64,000 bases of DNA from Marinomonas sp. TW1 (GTDB taxonomy: Bacteria; Pseudomonadota; Gammaproteobacteria; Pseudomonadales; Marinomonadaceae): NCBI RefSeq assembly GCF_001625355.1, contig NZ_JSEE01000007.1, positions 62,001 through 126,000 of the forward strand, given 5' to 3'. The notes under the pieces are model-generated. The model did no database searches and was not told the DNA's origin. It saw nothing but the letters and a program-made list of their open reading frames with translations. Position 1 is the stretch's first letter, and each line of letters starts with the position of its first letter. Below are positions 53,401-63,115 of the stretch, piece by piece. The position numbers and the translations under genes are program-made.

Positions 53401-53436
53401 GCTTCTGAAAAGAAAAATCTTTTCAGAGGCTTTTTT
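53401..53436 (+). terminator. Terminator 2 after ndk
   Basis: GCTTCTGAAAAGA at 53401-53413 pairs with TCTTTTCAGAGGC at 53418-53430 (one G-U) with an AAAA loop and a TTTTTT tail. Two strong terminators in a row insulate ndk from rlmN. Confidence 0.85.
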
Positions 53437-53477
53437 CGTTTACACTTAATGCTATAAATAGCAAGCGATCTGGAATT

Positions 53478-54593
53478 ATGACTGACATCAAAAAAGTAAA
53501 CCTGCTGGGTTTATCACCAACCAAACTGATTGAATTCTTTGAATCCATCGGTGAGAAAAAATTTCGTGCCACACAAGTGATGAAATGGATTCATCAAAAA
53601 GGGGCGGAAAGTTTCGATGAAATGACGGATGTCAGTAAAGCGTTACGAGCAAAGTTGGAGGCAATTTGTGAAATTCGTGCGCCAGAGGTGGTGTCGCAAA
53701 ATATTTCCAAAGATGGTACCCGTAAGTGGATTATTCGCACGGAAGGTGGCAAAAATGATTGTGTCGAAACGGTTCTGATTCCAGATGGCGATCGAGCCAC
53801 TCTGTGTGTTTCGTCACAGGTTGGTTGTTCATTGGATTGCAGTTTTTGTTCTACTGGTAAGCAGGGGTTTAATCGTAACTTAACGCCGGCGGAAATCATT
53901 GGGCAAGTTTGGATCGCGATCAAATCTTTTGGTCCGATGGATCCGAATGGTCCTCGCCGTGTTACCAATGTGGTGATGATGGGTATGGGTGAGCCGTTGA
54001 TGAACTTCGAGCCTGTGGTCGATGCGATGATTCTAATGATGCATGACAATGCTTATGGCTTGTCAAAGCGTCGAGTGACGCTGAGTACTTCGGGTGTGGT
54101 GCCTAAAATCTATGAATTGATTAAGCGTACTGATGTGTCGTTGGCGATTTCTTTGCATGCGCCAACTAATCCATTGCGTGATGAGTTGGTGCCAATCAAT
54201 CGTAAATACCCCATTGCCGAATTATTGGAAGCTTGTCAGCACTATTTAGCTAACTTGCCAGATAAGCGTCACATCACCATCGAATATACTTTGATGTCTG
54301 GTGTGAATGACAATGAAGAGCAGGCTCATGAATTGGCGGCACTGCTGAAGGATTTAGAGTGTAAGATTAATCTGATTCCATTTAATCCATTCCCGCACTC
54401 AGGTTATGAAAAGCCGTCAAACAACCGCACACGTCGCTTCCAGAAGATTTTAGCGGATGCGGGTTATACGGTGACAGTACGAACCACTCGTGGTGATGAT
54501 ATTGATGCGGCCTGTGGTCAATTGGTGGGTGACTTTCACGATAAGACTCGTCGTAGCCAGAAGTACATTGAGCTTAGAGAAGTGAGTCAGTAA
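53478..54593 (+). CDS. rlmN: Dual-specificity 23S rRNA/tRNA adenine C2-methyltransferase RlmN
   Basis: A 371-residue radical SAM enzyme that methylates C2 of adenine 2503 in 23S rRNA and A37 in certain tRNAs. The radical SAM cysteines are in [19 protein letters not shown] near residue 115; SSQVGCS precedes them. The mechanistic cysteine near 345 is in [25 protein letters not shown] and [15 protein letters not shown] are conserved elements. It is the expected second gene of the ndk block. Confidence 0.97.
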   Translation: MTDIKKVNLLGLSPTKLIEFFESIGEKKFRATQVMKWIHQKGAESFDEMTDVSKALRAKLEAICEIRAPEVVSQNISKDGTRKWIIRTEGGKNDCVETVLIPDGDRATLCVSSQVGCSLDCSFCSTGKQGFNRNLTPAEIIGQVWIAIKSFGPMDPNGPRRVTNVVMMGMGEPLMNFEPVVDAMILMMHDNAYGLSKRRVTLSTSGVVPKIYELIKRTDVSLAISLHAPTNPLRDELVPINRKYPIAELLEACQHYLANLPDKRHITIEYTLMSGVNDNEEQAHELAALLKDLECKINLIPFNPFPHSGYEKPSNNRTRRFQKILADAGYTVTVRTTRGDDIDAACGQLVGDFHDKTRRSQKYIELREVSQ

Positions 54594-54670
54594 TAATATA
54601 GATGAAAACAATAGAGGGCGTAACGGATTTGCCTCTACTGGTTAGTTGAGAATAAGACAAGGATGTCTGT

Positions 54671-55396
54671 ATGCTTAAGTGTAAATTGCTCTGGGTGCTT
54701 AGTTGGTTGTGGCTAAGTGCTTGCTCCCATCATACCTCTTCTTTTCCTGTGGTGCCTTTAACGGATTCAAAACGTTTGTCTTTAGCGCAAGCGCATTTAC
54801 TGTTAGGTCAGTGGTCTCTTGCGAAAGAGCAGTTAGAGAATGTTTCAACTGGTGCCCATGGGCGTGAATATTGGCGCCTATTAAGCTTGTATTGGTTGAG
54901 TGTTGAAGACATAGAAAGCGCGTTAAAAGTGTCAAAGATGGGCTTGTCATATTATCCCAATGACGGCTTTTTGCTTAATAATTATGGTGTGATATTGGGA
55001 ACGAAAAAAGAGTGGGTGAAAGCATGCTCTATTTTTCAGCAGGCAAATGATTTTTCTTTTCCAAAGCGCCAATCTGTACAAATAAATCTTTCTCGATGTG
55101 CTTTACGTCAGGAAGATGTAAAAAAGGCTGAAAAGCACTTAGATCAAGCAAAAGAAATAGCAGAATTGCCTGTTATAGGTTTGCTGACTGAGCTCAATCT
55201 TGTTTTAATACAGGGTAATAATGACAAAGCTCGCATAATTTTTAATAATATCCAAACTTTTGAAAATGTTGCTCTAGGATGGGCGCATTTTGATGAGTTC
55301 AAATGTTTGTCCAAGTATATACATCGACACGAGGATGACGCGGCAAAGTACTCGTATGCGAGTGATTTTACATGCCTCAATGGCTCAAGGTATTGA
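54671..55396 (+). CDS. pilW: TPR-repeat pilotin-like lipoprotein (PilW/PilF)
   Basis: A 241-residue lipoprotein with the lipobox LSAC at about residue 15-18, after MLKCKLLWVLSWLW. Four to six tetratricopeptide repeats follow, for example AHLLLGQWSLAKEQLENVS and SIFQQANDFSFPKRQSVQIN. In type IV pilus systems PilF/PilW helps place the secretin PilQ in the outer membrane. Sequence similarity to well-studied members is modest, so the call leans on the lipobox, TPRs and the position between rlmN and rodZ. Its stop codon nearly abuts the rodZ start. Confidence 0.8.
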   Translation: MLKCKLLWVLSWLWLSACSHHTSSFPVVPLTDSKRLSLAQAHLLLGQWSLAKEQLENVSTGAHGREYWRLLSLYWLSVEDIESALKVSKMGLSYYPNDGFLLNNYGVILGTKKEWVKACSIFQQANDFSFPKRQSVQINLSRCALRQEDVKKAEKHLDQAKEIAELPVIGLLTELNLVLIQGNNDKARIIFNNIQTFENVALGWAHFDEFKCLSKYIHRHEDDAAKYSYASDFTCLNGSRY

Positions 55397-55397
55397 C

Positions 55398-56567
55398 ATG
55401 ACAACTGATAAACAAATTGACACTCCTTTTGAACAAGAAAAAACAGTAGACGCTTTCGAAACAGACATTGGCCAAACAGACAATACATCAGAACAAGAGC
55501 CACAAATCGCATCCACGGAAAACGTCACGGCAACGGAAAATGTAGAATCCAGTGTTGAAGCGGCACTTAATGAACAACAAGCGCCCGTCGAGGAAGAACT
55601 GGCCCAGCAAGCATTCACCATGAATATTGGCCAAACCCTAAGAGAAAAGCGTCTGGCGTTAGGATATGAAGAGAAGGATGTCGCGGCTGAGTTAAAACTT
55701 ACACAAGATCAAGTTAAAGCGATGGAAGAGAATAATTTCAGTTTCTTCCGTTCGATTACCTTCACACGAGGTTTCCTCAAAAGTTACAGTCGTTTGTTGG
55801 AGCTAGATGCAACAAACGTTCTAAGTGCGTTTGATGAGCAGCAGCAAGTTTCCAAACCGAGTATTGAACCGGTTGATACGGTTGTTCACAAACAGTCTCA
55901 TCTGGGTGATCCAATCGTTATTTTTGTGTCTGTGGTCATTGTCGCAGTCTTGGTGTTTTTTGTATTTTGGTGGCCCTCTCAAAGTTCAGATGATGCGGCA
56001 ACAAGTGATGCGGTAGCCACTCAAGTAGAGCGCTCGGAAGCCATTCAATCTGAGTCAGCGGACTCTGTGCCTGACGTGGTGGCAGCAGAGCCTGCTGAAC
56101 CTGTTGAAGAGGCTAACGAACAGCCTGCTCCAGCAGCCACTATTGTTGAAACGCCTCCAGCGCCTGCAGCAGATTCTCAAGGTCTGTCTGATGATCAAGT
56201 GGTAACAGGCTTGTCTCCAGAAACCGTCGCTTTATTAGAAGAGGCGGGTGTTAGTCCAGAAGATGTGGTGAAGGCGAGCCAAGAGCCAGTAAAAGACATT
56301 GACGAAACACCAGCACCACCTTTTTATCTGGATGATGTGCAGATTGCTTTTAGTGAAGACTGTTGGACCGAGATTCGTGATAATACAGGCAAAATTCTAT
56401 TCTCTGGTGTAAAAGCGGCTGGTAGTGAGTTGAATCTATCGGGAGAGGCTCCATATCGAGTAGTGTTTGGTTATTCAAGAGGGGTTTCCTCTTTGAAATA
56501 CAAAGGCCAAGAGTTTGATTTTTCATCTTATGTTCGTAAAGATTTGGCTCGTTTTGAGCTCAAGTAG
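55398..56567 (+). CDS. rodZ: Cytoskeletal membrane protein RodZ
   Basis: A 389-residue bitopic protein of the cell-shape machinery. An acidic N-terminal extension of about 70 residues is followed by the helix-turn-helix domain that binds Mre[20 protein letters not shown] and [16 protein letters not shown]. One membrane helix lies near 172-192 ([20 protein letters not shown]). A Pro/Ala/Glu-rich linker of about 130 residues follows, then the C-terminal DUF4115 beta-domain. The start at 55398 is chosen because AAGG precedes it and it directly follows pilW; longer frames overlap pilW. Confidence 0.9.
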   Translation: MTTDKQIDTPFEQEKTVDAFETDIGQTDNTSEQEPQIASTENVTATENVESSVEAALNEQQAPVEEELAQQAFTMNIGQTLREKRLALGYEEKDVAAELKLTQDQVKAMEENNFSFFRSITFTRGFLKSYSRLLELDATNVLSAFDEQQQVSKPSIEPVDTVVHKQSHLGDPIVIFVSVVIVAVLVFFVFWWPSQSSDDAATSDAVATQVERSEAIQSESADSVPDVVAAEPAEPVEEANEQPAPAATIVETPPAPAADSQGLSDDQVVTGLSPETVALLEEAGVSPEDVVKASQEPVKDIDETPAPPFYLDDVQIAFSEDCWTEIRDNTGKILFSGVKAAGSELNLSGEAPYRVVFGYSRGVSSLKYKGQEFDFSSYVRKDLARFELK

Positions 56568-56575
56568 AGACATTT

Positions 56576-57688
56576 ATGCATTTTGAATCACCTATTAAAC
56601 GCCGTCAGTCACGCCAAATTATGGTGGGTGATGTGCCGGTTGGCGGTGGTGCGCCAATCAGTGTTCAGAGTATGACGAATACAGAAACCTGTGATGTTGA
56701 TGCTACGGTTGCTCAGATAAGAGCGATTGCCGATGCTGGCGCTGATATTGTTCGAGTATCCATTCCTTCTATGGAGGCGGCCGAAGCGTTTAAACGAATT
56801 CGTGAAGAAGTCTCTATTCCATTGGTCGCTGACATCCATTTTGATTATAAAATCGCTTTGAAAGTCGCTGAATATGGTGTGGATTGTTTGCGTATCAATC
56901 CAGGCAACATTGGTAATAAAGACAGAGTGCGCGCGGTCGTTGATTGTGCCCGTGATAAAAATATTCCGATTCGTATTGGCGTTAACGCGGGCTCTCTTGA
57001 AAAAGACTTGCAGAAAAAATACGGTGAACCGACCCCCGATGCGTTGGTTGAGTCAGCCTTTCGTCAAATTCAATATTTTGATGAATTGGACTTTCACGAA
57101 TACAAATTGAGCTTAAAAGCATCAGATATTTTCATGACGGTAGAGGCTTACCGTAAAATAGCGTCCCAAATTGATAATCCATTGCATTTAGGGATTACAG
57201 AGGCGGGTGGCTTACGCTCAGGTACAGTGAAATCGTCTATCGGCTTAGGTTTGTTATTGATGGATGGTATTGGCGATACCCTGCGTGTGTCGTTGGCGGC
57301 AGACCCAGTTCAAGAGATTAAGGTCGGTTGGGATATGCTGCGTAGCTTAAAATTGCGCAGTCGCGGCATTAACTTTATTGCCTGCCCAAGCTGTTCACGT
57401 CAGAATTTTGATGTGATTAAAACCATGAATGAACTGGAAGAGCGTTTGGAAGACGTCACCATTCCAATGGATGTTGCCGTAATAGGTTGCATTGTAAATG
57501 GTCCAGGTGAGGCAAAAGAAGCTGACATAGGTTTGACGGGCGGTACGCCAAATAATTTGATTTACCAAGATGGTAAACCTGACAGTAAAACCAAAAATGT
57601 TTCCCTAGTGGATGATTTAGAGAAGAAGATTCGTGAGAAAGCCGTTCTAAAAGAACAGGAAATGGCTAATATCATTGTAAAAAATTAA
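56576..57688 (+). CDS. ispG: 4-hydroxy-3-methylbut-2-enyl-diphosphate synthase IspG
   Basis: A 370-residue [4Fe-4S] enzyme of the MEP isoprenoid pathway. [20 protein letters not shown] and [19 protein letters not shown] at the N-terminus, and [20 protein letters not shown] in the barrel, are conserved. The cluster cysteines are in [10 protein letters not shown] near 269 and [12 protein letters not shown] near 306. It needs Fe-S clusters from the suf system encoded 4 kb upstream. hisS follows after 9 bp. Confidence 0.97.
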   Translation: MHFESPIKRRQSRQIMVGDVPVGGGAPISVQSMTNTETCDVDATVAQIRAIADAGADIVRVSIPSMEAAEAFKRIREEVSIPLVADIHFDYKIALKVAEYGVDCLRINPGNIGNKDRVRAVVDCARDKNIPIRIGVNAGSLEKDLQKKYGEPTPDALVESAFRQIQYFDELDFHEYKLSLKASDIFMTVEAYRKIASQIDNPLHLGITEAGGLRSGTVKSSIGLGLLLMDGIGDTLRVSLAADPVQEIKVGWDMLRSLKLRSRGINFIACPSCSRQNFDVIKTMNELEERLEDVTIPMDVAVIGCIVNGPGEAKEADIGLTGGTPNNLIYQDGKPDSKTKNVSLVDDLEKKIREKAVLKEQEMANIIVKN

Positions 57689-57697
57689 GGATCCATT

Positions 57698-58969
57698 GTG
57701 GCTCGTAAAATTCAAGCGATCAGAGGGATGAACGACATCCTTCCAGATCAATCGTCCGTCTGGCTCTACTTAGAGAAGACTGTGGCTGATGTGGTTAAAT
57801 CCTACGGCTATCAACAAATTCGTTTCCCTATTGTTGAAAACACGGAATTATTTAAACGTGGTGTTGGTGAAACGACCGATATTGTTGAAAAAGAAATGTA
57901 TACCTTTGACGATCGTAATGGTGAGTCTCTTACTTTGCGACCTGAAGGTACGGCTAGTTGTGTGCGTGCAGCAGATCAAGCTGGGTTGTTGTTTAATCAA
58001 GTACAACGTCTTTGGTATACCGGCCCCATGTTCCGTTATGAACGTCCACAAAAAGGGCGTTATCGTCAGTTTCATCAAATCGGTGTTGAATCGTTTGGAA
58101 TGGCCAGTGCTGACATTGATGCGGAATTGATCGTCTTATCTGCAAAGCTCTGGCAACAATTAGGGTTGATCGAGCATGTTGAACTGCAGCTTAATACCAT
58201 CGGTTTGGCTGCTGAGCGCGAAGCGTTTAAAACGAATTTGGTGACGTATCTGACTGAATATAAAGATCAGTTGGATGAAGACAGTCAACGCCGCTTGACG
58301 ACGAATCCGTTGCGTATATTGGATTCAAAAGATGCCAAGACACAAGAAATACTGAAAAAAGCCCCTAGTTTGGATGACTTTATCGGTGAAGAATCTCGTG
58401 CTCACTTTGATCGTTTACAGGCGATTTTAACGGCCAATAACGTCCCTTTCGTGATTAATAATAGCCTGGTTCGAGGCTTAGATTATTATGGCAAAACGGT
58501 ATTTGAATGGGTAACGACACATTTGGGTGCCCAAGCAACGATCTGTGCAGGTGGCCGATACGATGGTTTGGTCGAACAGTTGGGTGGTAAAGCCACCCCT
58601 GCGGTTGGTTTTGCAATGGGCGTTGAGCGCTTAATTTTGTTACTGGAAACGCTTGATTTGGTTCCTGAAGTAGCGAAATATCAAACAGACGTTTTTATGA
58701 TCAGCTTAGGCGAAGAGGCTGAGTTGGCGTCCAGTGTGTTAGCCGAACAAATACGTGAAGCGAATCCAACTATGGTTGTATTGCGTCATTGTGGCGGCGG
58801 TAACTTTAAGAACCAGATGAAGAAAGCCGATCGTTCTGGTGCGGCAATGACGGTGATTATCGGGCAAGATGAAGTCGATCAAGGTATCTGTCAGGTGAAA
58901 CAGATGCGAACCGGCGAACAGGCGTCCTGCTCAATAGACGAATTGCCAAGCTATTTAGCGTCGCTATAA
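57698..58969 (+). CDS. hisS: Histidyl-tRNA synthetase
   Basis: A 423-residue class II synthetase. IRGMNDILPDQSSVWLYLE begins it; motif 2 is TGPMFRYERPQKGRYRQFHQ near 107; the histidine-specific motifs GLDYYGKTVFEW near 260 and ICAGGRYDGLVEQLGG follow; motif 3 is GVERLIL near 307; the anticodon-binding domain starts near 325. The start codon is GTG, with AAGGATCC upstream. Confidence 0.97.
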   Translation: MARKIQAIRGMNDILPDQSSVWLYLEKTVADVVKSYGYQQIRFPIVENTELFKRGVGETTDIVEKEMYTFDDRNGESLTLRPEGTASCVRAADQAGLLFNQVQRLWYTGPMFRYERPQKGRYRQFHQIGVESFGMASADIDAELIVLSAKLWQQLGLIEHVELQLNTIGLAAEREAFKTNLVTYLTEYKDQLDEDSQRRLTTNPLRILDSKDAKTQEILKKAPSLDDFIGEESRAHFDRLQAILTANNVPFVINNSLVRGLDYYGKTVFEWVTTHLGAQATICAGGRYDGLVEQLGGKATPAVGFAMGVERLILLLETLDLVPEVAKYQTDVFMISLGEEAELASSVLAEQIREANPTMVVLRHCGGGNFKNQMKKADRSGAAMTVIIGQDEVDQGICQVKQMRTGEQASCSIDELPSYLASL

Positions 58970-59028
58970 CCTTTTTTAAATTAAGTCTTATCCTGCTTGT
59001 TGGCAGGCTTTGTATGAGGAAGTAAAAA

Positions 59029-59670
59029 GTGTCTGAATTAAAGACGGAAGAAGAACAAATCGAAGCGTTTAAGGCTTGGTGGAAGAAAAACGGCACGGCC
59101 TTGGTTGTGGCAGTCGCGGTTGCAGTAGGCGGTTATTTTGGCTTTCAAGCGTGGAAAAATAGTCAAGAAGCACATTTAAGTGAAGCCTCTGCGTTGTATC
59201 AAAACCTAGTAGAAGCCGCCGCCAATTTGGACGATGAAAATAATCAGAAGACAGTGAGCTTTATCGCAAAGCAGTTGTCTGAAGATTACAGTGATACAGG
59301 TTATGCCATGTTTGGCCAATTGTTTTTGGCCCGTGTTGATGCAGAACAAGGTAACTATGATGACGCGATTAGTGCGTTAGAGTTGGCGATAAAAGAAACT
59401 GAAGATGCGTCGTTTGTGGCCATTGCGAATTTGAGAATTGCTCGTTTGCTATTGCAAAAAGGCGATTTCGACGCGGCGATGAGTCGTGCTCAATTGGTCG
59501 TAGAGCCTGAGTACCTTGCTCAGCAGCAAGAAGTGATTGGTGATATTTACTTGCAACAAGGGATGCGTGATGACGCTCGAACGGCTTATGAAAAAGCCAG
59601 TGAAGCGCTCGGAGCTGGTGTGAATCATCCACTGCTTGATATTAAACTTCAGGACTTAGTAAAAGGTTAA
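59029..59670 (+). CDS. yfgM: YfgM-type single-pass TPR membrane protein
   Basis: A 213-residue inner membrane protein of the periplasmic chaperone network. ETEEEQIEAFKAWWKKNG-type cytoplasmic start (here KTEEEQIEAFKAWWKKNG) is followed by the membrane helix ALVVAVAVAVGGYFGFQAW near 24-42 and a helical TPR-like periplasmic domain with MFGQLFLARVDAEQGNYDDA. YfgM interacts with the Sec translocon partner PpiD in E. coli. The start is GTG at 59029. bamB follows after two bases. Confidence 0.9.
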   Translation: MSELKTEEEQIEAFKAWWKKNGTALVVAVAVAVGGYFGFQAWKNSQEAHLSEASALYQNLVEAAANLDDENNQKTVSFIAKQLSEDYSDTGYAMFGQLFLARVDAEQGNYDDAISALELAIKETEDASFVAIANLRIARLLLQKGDFDAAMSRAQLVVEPEYLAQQQEVIGDIYLQQGMRDDARTAYEKASEALGAGVNHPLLDIKLQDLVKG

Positions 59671-59672
59671 TA

Positions 59673-60806
59673 ATGAAAAAGTCTCTTTTTCTGCTGTTAT
59701 TATCTGCCGTTATTATTCAAGGGTGTTCCAATGCTCGCCCTAATTTACCCGATTTGCCGAGTCTTTCGAGTGAAGTCGATCTTCATAAAAATTGGCGAAC
59801 CAGTGTGGATGGTAACTTTGGTGAAACCAGTGAGCGTTTCAGTCTGGTTGCTGAGAATGATAAGCTTTATTTTGTTACGGATCAGGGCACACTTTATACC
59901 TTGAACCAAGCAGATGGTGACGAAATAAATGAAATTGAGACAGACTATGCTCCTAGTTCAGGTGTGACATTGCAGGGTGACTCAATTTATTTTGGCACTT
60001 ATGATGCGCAGCTAGTGGCGGTGTCGTTAACCAATCAGTCGGTTCTTTGGGAAAAGCGTTTGAGCTCGGAAGTGTTATCGGAAGCGGCTTACGCAGCGGG
60101 TAAGATCGCCATTCAAACGGCAGACGGCTGGTTGAATGTTTTAGAGGCCGACTCGGGCAATACATTGTGGCGTGCCAAACAAGACTTGCCGGCTTTGACG
60201 GTGCGCGGTACGAGCTCACCGGTCATTGCGAATGGTAAAGTCGTTGCGGGTTTTGCAGATGGTCAGGTGAAAGCATTCTCCCTTCAGTCGGGTGAGGAGC
60301 TTTGGTCGTATGCTGCTGGCAAGCCAGAAGGACGTTATGAAATTGAACGCCTAAGTGATGTCGATGGTCGCTTAGTGGTGAAAGACAATGTGGTTTATGC
60401 TGTCGCCTATAACGGCACGCTTGTGGCGTTGGCATTAGAAACAGGTCGACCACTTTGGCAACGTAATATTGCTAGTACCGTTGGTGTGGCGGTGAAAGGC
60501 GAATTATTAGTTGCTGTTGATATGAAAAGTAACGTGATTGCATTAAACGCTAAGAATGGCTCTGAAGTATGGAATAATTCAGATTTATTGGATAGAGACC
60601 TAATTTCACCTGAATTTTTTGGTGATTATGTGGCATTAATGGATCGCGCAGGTTATGTGCATTTAATCGATTTGGGAACGGGTGCTGTGATGGCTCGAGA
60701 GTTGGCCAATGAAAAAAATGTGGCATCAGGAAGTCGCATGCTAGCTCATAAAAAGCAGCTGTTCATATTAACACCAGACTCGGATGTGACTTCTCTTACG
60801 TATTGA
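59673..60806 (+). CDS. bamB: Outer membrane protein assembly factor BamB
   Basis: A 377-residue lipoprotein of the BAM complex. The signal peptide ends in IIQGCSNARP, with the lipidated cysteine near 18. An eight-bladed PQQ-type propeller follows with repeated motifs such as GTLYTLNQADGD, GNTLWRAKQ, SGEELWSYAAG and TGRPLWQRNI. It helps BamA fold outer membrane beta-barrels. Located between yfgM and der as usual. Confidence 0.95.
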   Translation: MKKSLFLLLLSAVIIQGCSNARPNLPDLPSLSSEVDLHKNWRTSVDGNFGETSERFSLVAENDKLYFVTDQGTLYTLNQADGDEINEIETDYAPSSGVTLQGDSIYFGTYDAQLVAVSLTNQSVLWEKRLSSEVLSEAAYAAGKIAIQTADGWLNVLEADSGNTLWRAKQDLPALTVRGTSSPVIANGKVVAGFADGQVKAFSLQSGEELWSYAAGKPEGRYEIERLSDVDGRLVVKDNVVYAVAYNGTLVALALETGRPLWQRNIASTVGVAVKGELLVAVDMKSNVIALNAKNGSEVWNNSDLLDRDLISPEFFGDYVALMDRAGYVHLIDLGTGAVMARELANEKNVASGSRMLAHKKQLFILTPDSDVTSLTY

Positions 60807-60893
60807 GGTTAAGTTCGAACAATTGTGATTTTGTAAGGGGCTGCCATCGCTAAATTGGGATGGCGGCCACTTTCTATTTATAAAGGTAAAAAA

Positions 60894-62234
60894 ATGATAC
60901 CAGTAATTGCATTGGTAGGTAGACCCAATGTTGGCAAATCCACTTTGTTTAATCAGCTAACGCGTTCGCGTGATGCCTTGGTGGCAGATTATCCTGGCCT
61001 AACCCGTGACCGTAAATACGGTGATGGCAAAGTCGGTGGCCATGAGTTTATTGTGATTGATACTGGTGGTATCAGTGGTGATGAGCAGGGCATTGATGAA
61101 AAAATGGCCCGTCAGTCTTTGTTGGCAATAGAAGAAGCGGACTCTGTGTTGTTTCTTGTGGATGGGCGCCATGGTTTGAATCCTGCTGATGAAATGATCG
61201 CGAATCACCTTCGTCGTTCTAGCAAGCCTGTGACCTTGGTTGTGAACAAAACTGACGGCATTAATGAAGACATTGCTTTGGCGGATTTTTATTCATTAGG
61301 ATTCGGTGAGTTACAGCCTATTGCGGCCGCCCATGGTAAAGGGGTGCACGTGTTAATTGATCACGTGATGTTGCCTTTTGCTGAGCAAGTTGAAGAAGCG
61401 CGAAATCAAATTGACTTGGACTCTCGTGGTATTCGTATAGGTGTGGTTGGCCGTCCAAATGTCGGTAAATCCACTTTGGTGAACCGTATGTTGGGTGAAG
61501 ACCGTGTGGTCGTTTATGACATGCCGGGCACAACACGTGACAGTGTTTACATTCCTTATTTACGTCATGACAAAGAATATACCCTGATTGATACCGCGGG
61601 TATTCGTCGACGTAAGCACGTGAAGGAAGCAGTGGAAAAATTCTCTATTGTGAAGACACTTCAAGCTATCCAAGATGCCAATGTGGTGATTGTAGTCATT
61701 GATTCACACGAAGATTTGGTTGAGCAAGACCTTCATATGATCGGCTATGTTTTAGACGCGGGTCGTGGTGTTGTCATTGCCATTAACAAGTGGGATGGCC
61801 TGCAAAAAGATGAGCGCGAACACATTAAAAGTGAAGTTGAGCGTCGATTAGGCTTTGTGCCATACGCAAAAGTTCATTATATTTCGGCTTTACATGGTAC
61901 GGCTGTGGGTGACTTGTATGACACCATAGAAACGACTTATGAGTCTTGCTACGCGAAATGGTCTACCAATCGTCTGACACGCATATTAGAAGATGCGGTA
62001 TCTGAACATCAGCCACCTATGGTGAACAGTCGTCGTATAAAATTACGTTATGCTCACCAAGGGGGATCGAACCCTCCGCGTATCGTTGTGCATGGAAATC
62101 AGGTGAACTCATTACCTGGCAGCTATAAACGTTATTTAGAAAATAAGTTTCGCTCGGTTTTAAAAATAACGGGTACTCCCATTATTTTTGAGTTCAAGTC
62201 TTCTGATAATCCATTTGCGCCTAAGAAAAAATAG
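60894..62234 (+). CDS. der: Ribosome-assembly GTPase Der (EngA)
   Basis: A 446-residue tandem GTPase. G-domain 1 has [17 protein letters not shown] near residue 8, DTGGISG and NKTDG; G-domain 2 has [18 protein letters not shown] near 189, [10 protein letters not shown] and NKWDGL. The C-terminal KH-like domain includes [20 protein letters not shown] and [20 protein letters not shown]. It acts in 50S subunit assembly. The ATG at 60894 starts [11 protein letters not shown] and follows AAAGG; an upstream frame start at 60855 is not family-like. Confidence 0.97.
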   Translation: MIPVIALVGRPNVGKSTLFNQLTRSRDALVADYPGLTRDRKYGDGKVGGHEFIVIDTGGISGDEQGIDEKMARQSLLAIEEADSVLFLVDGRHGLNPADEMIANHLRRSSKPVTLVVNKTDGINEDIALADFYSLGFGELQPIAAAHGKGVHVLIDHVMLPFAEQVEEARNQIDLDSRGIRIGVVGRPNVGKSTLVNRMLGEDRVVVYDMPGTTRDSVYIPYLRHDKEYTLIDTAGIRRRKHVKEAVEKFSIVKTLQAIQDANVVIVVIDSHEDLVEQDLHMIGYVLDAGRGVVIAINKWDGLQKDEREHIKSEVERRLGFVPYAKVHYISALHGTAVGDLYDTIETTYESCYAKWSTNRLTRILEDAVSEHQPPMVNSRRIKLRYAHQGGSNPPRIVVHGNQVNSLPGSYKRYLENKFRSVLKITGTPIIFEFKSSDNPFAPKKK

Positions 62235-62250
62235 GCTCAATGTGGTTTTA

Positions 62251-62287
62251 AAAATCCCCTGCGTTGTTTCATCGCAGGGGATTTTTT
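62251..62287 (+). terminator. Terminator of the der operon
   Basis: AAAATCCCCTGCG at 62251-62263 pairs with CGCAGGGGATTTT at 62273-62285 and is followed by more Ts. Confidence 0.92.
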
Positions 62288-62443
62288 ATGGGTAAGAGTT
62301 CACTATTTACTGTTTTATTCCCTTTTGTATATAAATGAAATCATTAAAGGATGAATATAGTAATAACCGTGTCATTTAAGTGTGTTACGTCGAATTTTCA
62401 CTTTTTTTTCATTAGTATCTCAGCATCTATTGTGGGGTACATA

Positions 62444-63055
62444 ATGTTATTTTTACGTGGTTTTATTTATCTGCTTTTGGTGTCAGTGGTAGCTCAGCTC
62501 ATTTCTTTGGAAGGTTATGACATGTTATCGGCAGCTGAATACAGTGAGCATTCAGTGACAGAGCATTTGCAAGATGTGATGTCTTTCTTGAGTTGTATGT
62601 TGTTTTTATACGTTTCTCGCCACTCCGAGCCGATGAAAATCGCCACGACCTTGTTAGCCGCGCTGATGGCGATGATGTTTGTTCGAGAGTCCGATTCTCT
62701 GCTTGATCATTATGTGTTTGACGGAGCTTGGCAAATGGTCGTTTTGTTCATTCTTGGGTGTGTTCTGGTGTTCCTTTGGGGGAAAATTAGAGCCATTTAC
62801 CCTTCTATGACGGAATACGCCAAACACGCTAGTTTCGGTACGTTTCTAGCTGGATTTGTGACCATCTTAGGGTTTTCTCGTTTGATGGGGCGTGGCTCAT
62901 TTTGGGAAGCGGTAATGGGTGATGCGTACATGCGTGTGGTAAAAAACATAGTAGAGGAAGGTATTGAGACGCTTGGTTATACCTTGATTTTTATCTCTGC
63001 TATGGAGTTGGCGTTAGCTTGTCGTCGTCAACGAAGAAAAGCGTTAGCCCATTAG
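62444..63055 (+). CDS. Small polytopic membrane protein, unknown function
   Basis: A 203-residue protein with about five or six membrane helices that I do not recognise. FLRGFIYLLLVSVVAQLISL begins it; MSFLSCMLFLYVSRHSEP, LLAALMAMMFVRESDSLLD, WQMVVLFILGCVLVFLW and FGTFLAGFVTILGFSRLMG follow; the last helix is preceded by NIVEEGIETLGY. Conserved-looking charged residues within helices (Arg-Glu-Ser-Asp; Glu-Glu-Gly-Ile-Glu) suggest a specific function and not a simple anchor. The ATG at 62444 after GGGG is preferred to the frame start at 62351, though the longer form cannot be excluded. A strong terminator follows. Confidence 0.6.
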   Translation: MLFLRGFIYLLLVSVVAQLISLEGYDMLSAAEYSEHSVTEHLQDVMSFLSCMLFLYVSRHSEPMKIATTLLAALMAMMFVRESDSLLDHYVFDGAWQMVVLFILGCVLVFLWGKIRAIYPSMTEYAKHASFGTFLAGFVTILGFSRLMGRGSFWEAVMGDAYMRVVKNIVEEGIETLGYTLIFISAMELALACRRQRRKALAH

Positions 63056-63073
63056 AACGTGAATAGACCAGTT

Positions 63074-63115
63074 AAAAATCCCCTAGGGCTTTAGCGAGCC
63101 CTAGGGGATTTTTTA
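63074..63115. terminator. Bidirectional terminator, 17-bp perfect stem
   Basis: The stem pairs 63074-63090 with 63097-63113, containing CCCCTAGGGC and GCCCTAGGGG around TTAGCG, with Ts and As on the two sides. It serves the converging membrane-protein and ygiQ genes. Confidence 0.93.

Noticed and set aside
53341..53440. CRISPR-like repeat unit in the hairpin-rich ndk-rlmN gap
   Set aside because: The two hairpins have different sequences and T-tails; they are ordinary tandem terminators. No CRISPR array was seen anywhere in the window.
55290..55397. Upstream start for RodZ
   Set aside because: It would overlap the pilW coding region by about 100 bp; the ATG at 55398 follows the pilW stop directly.
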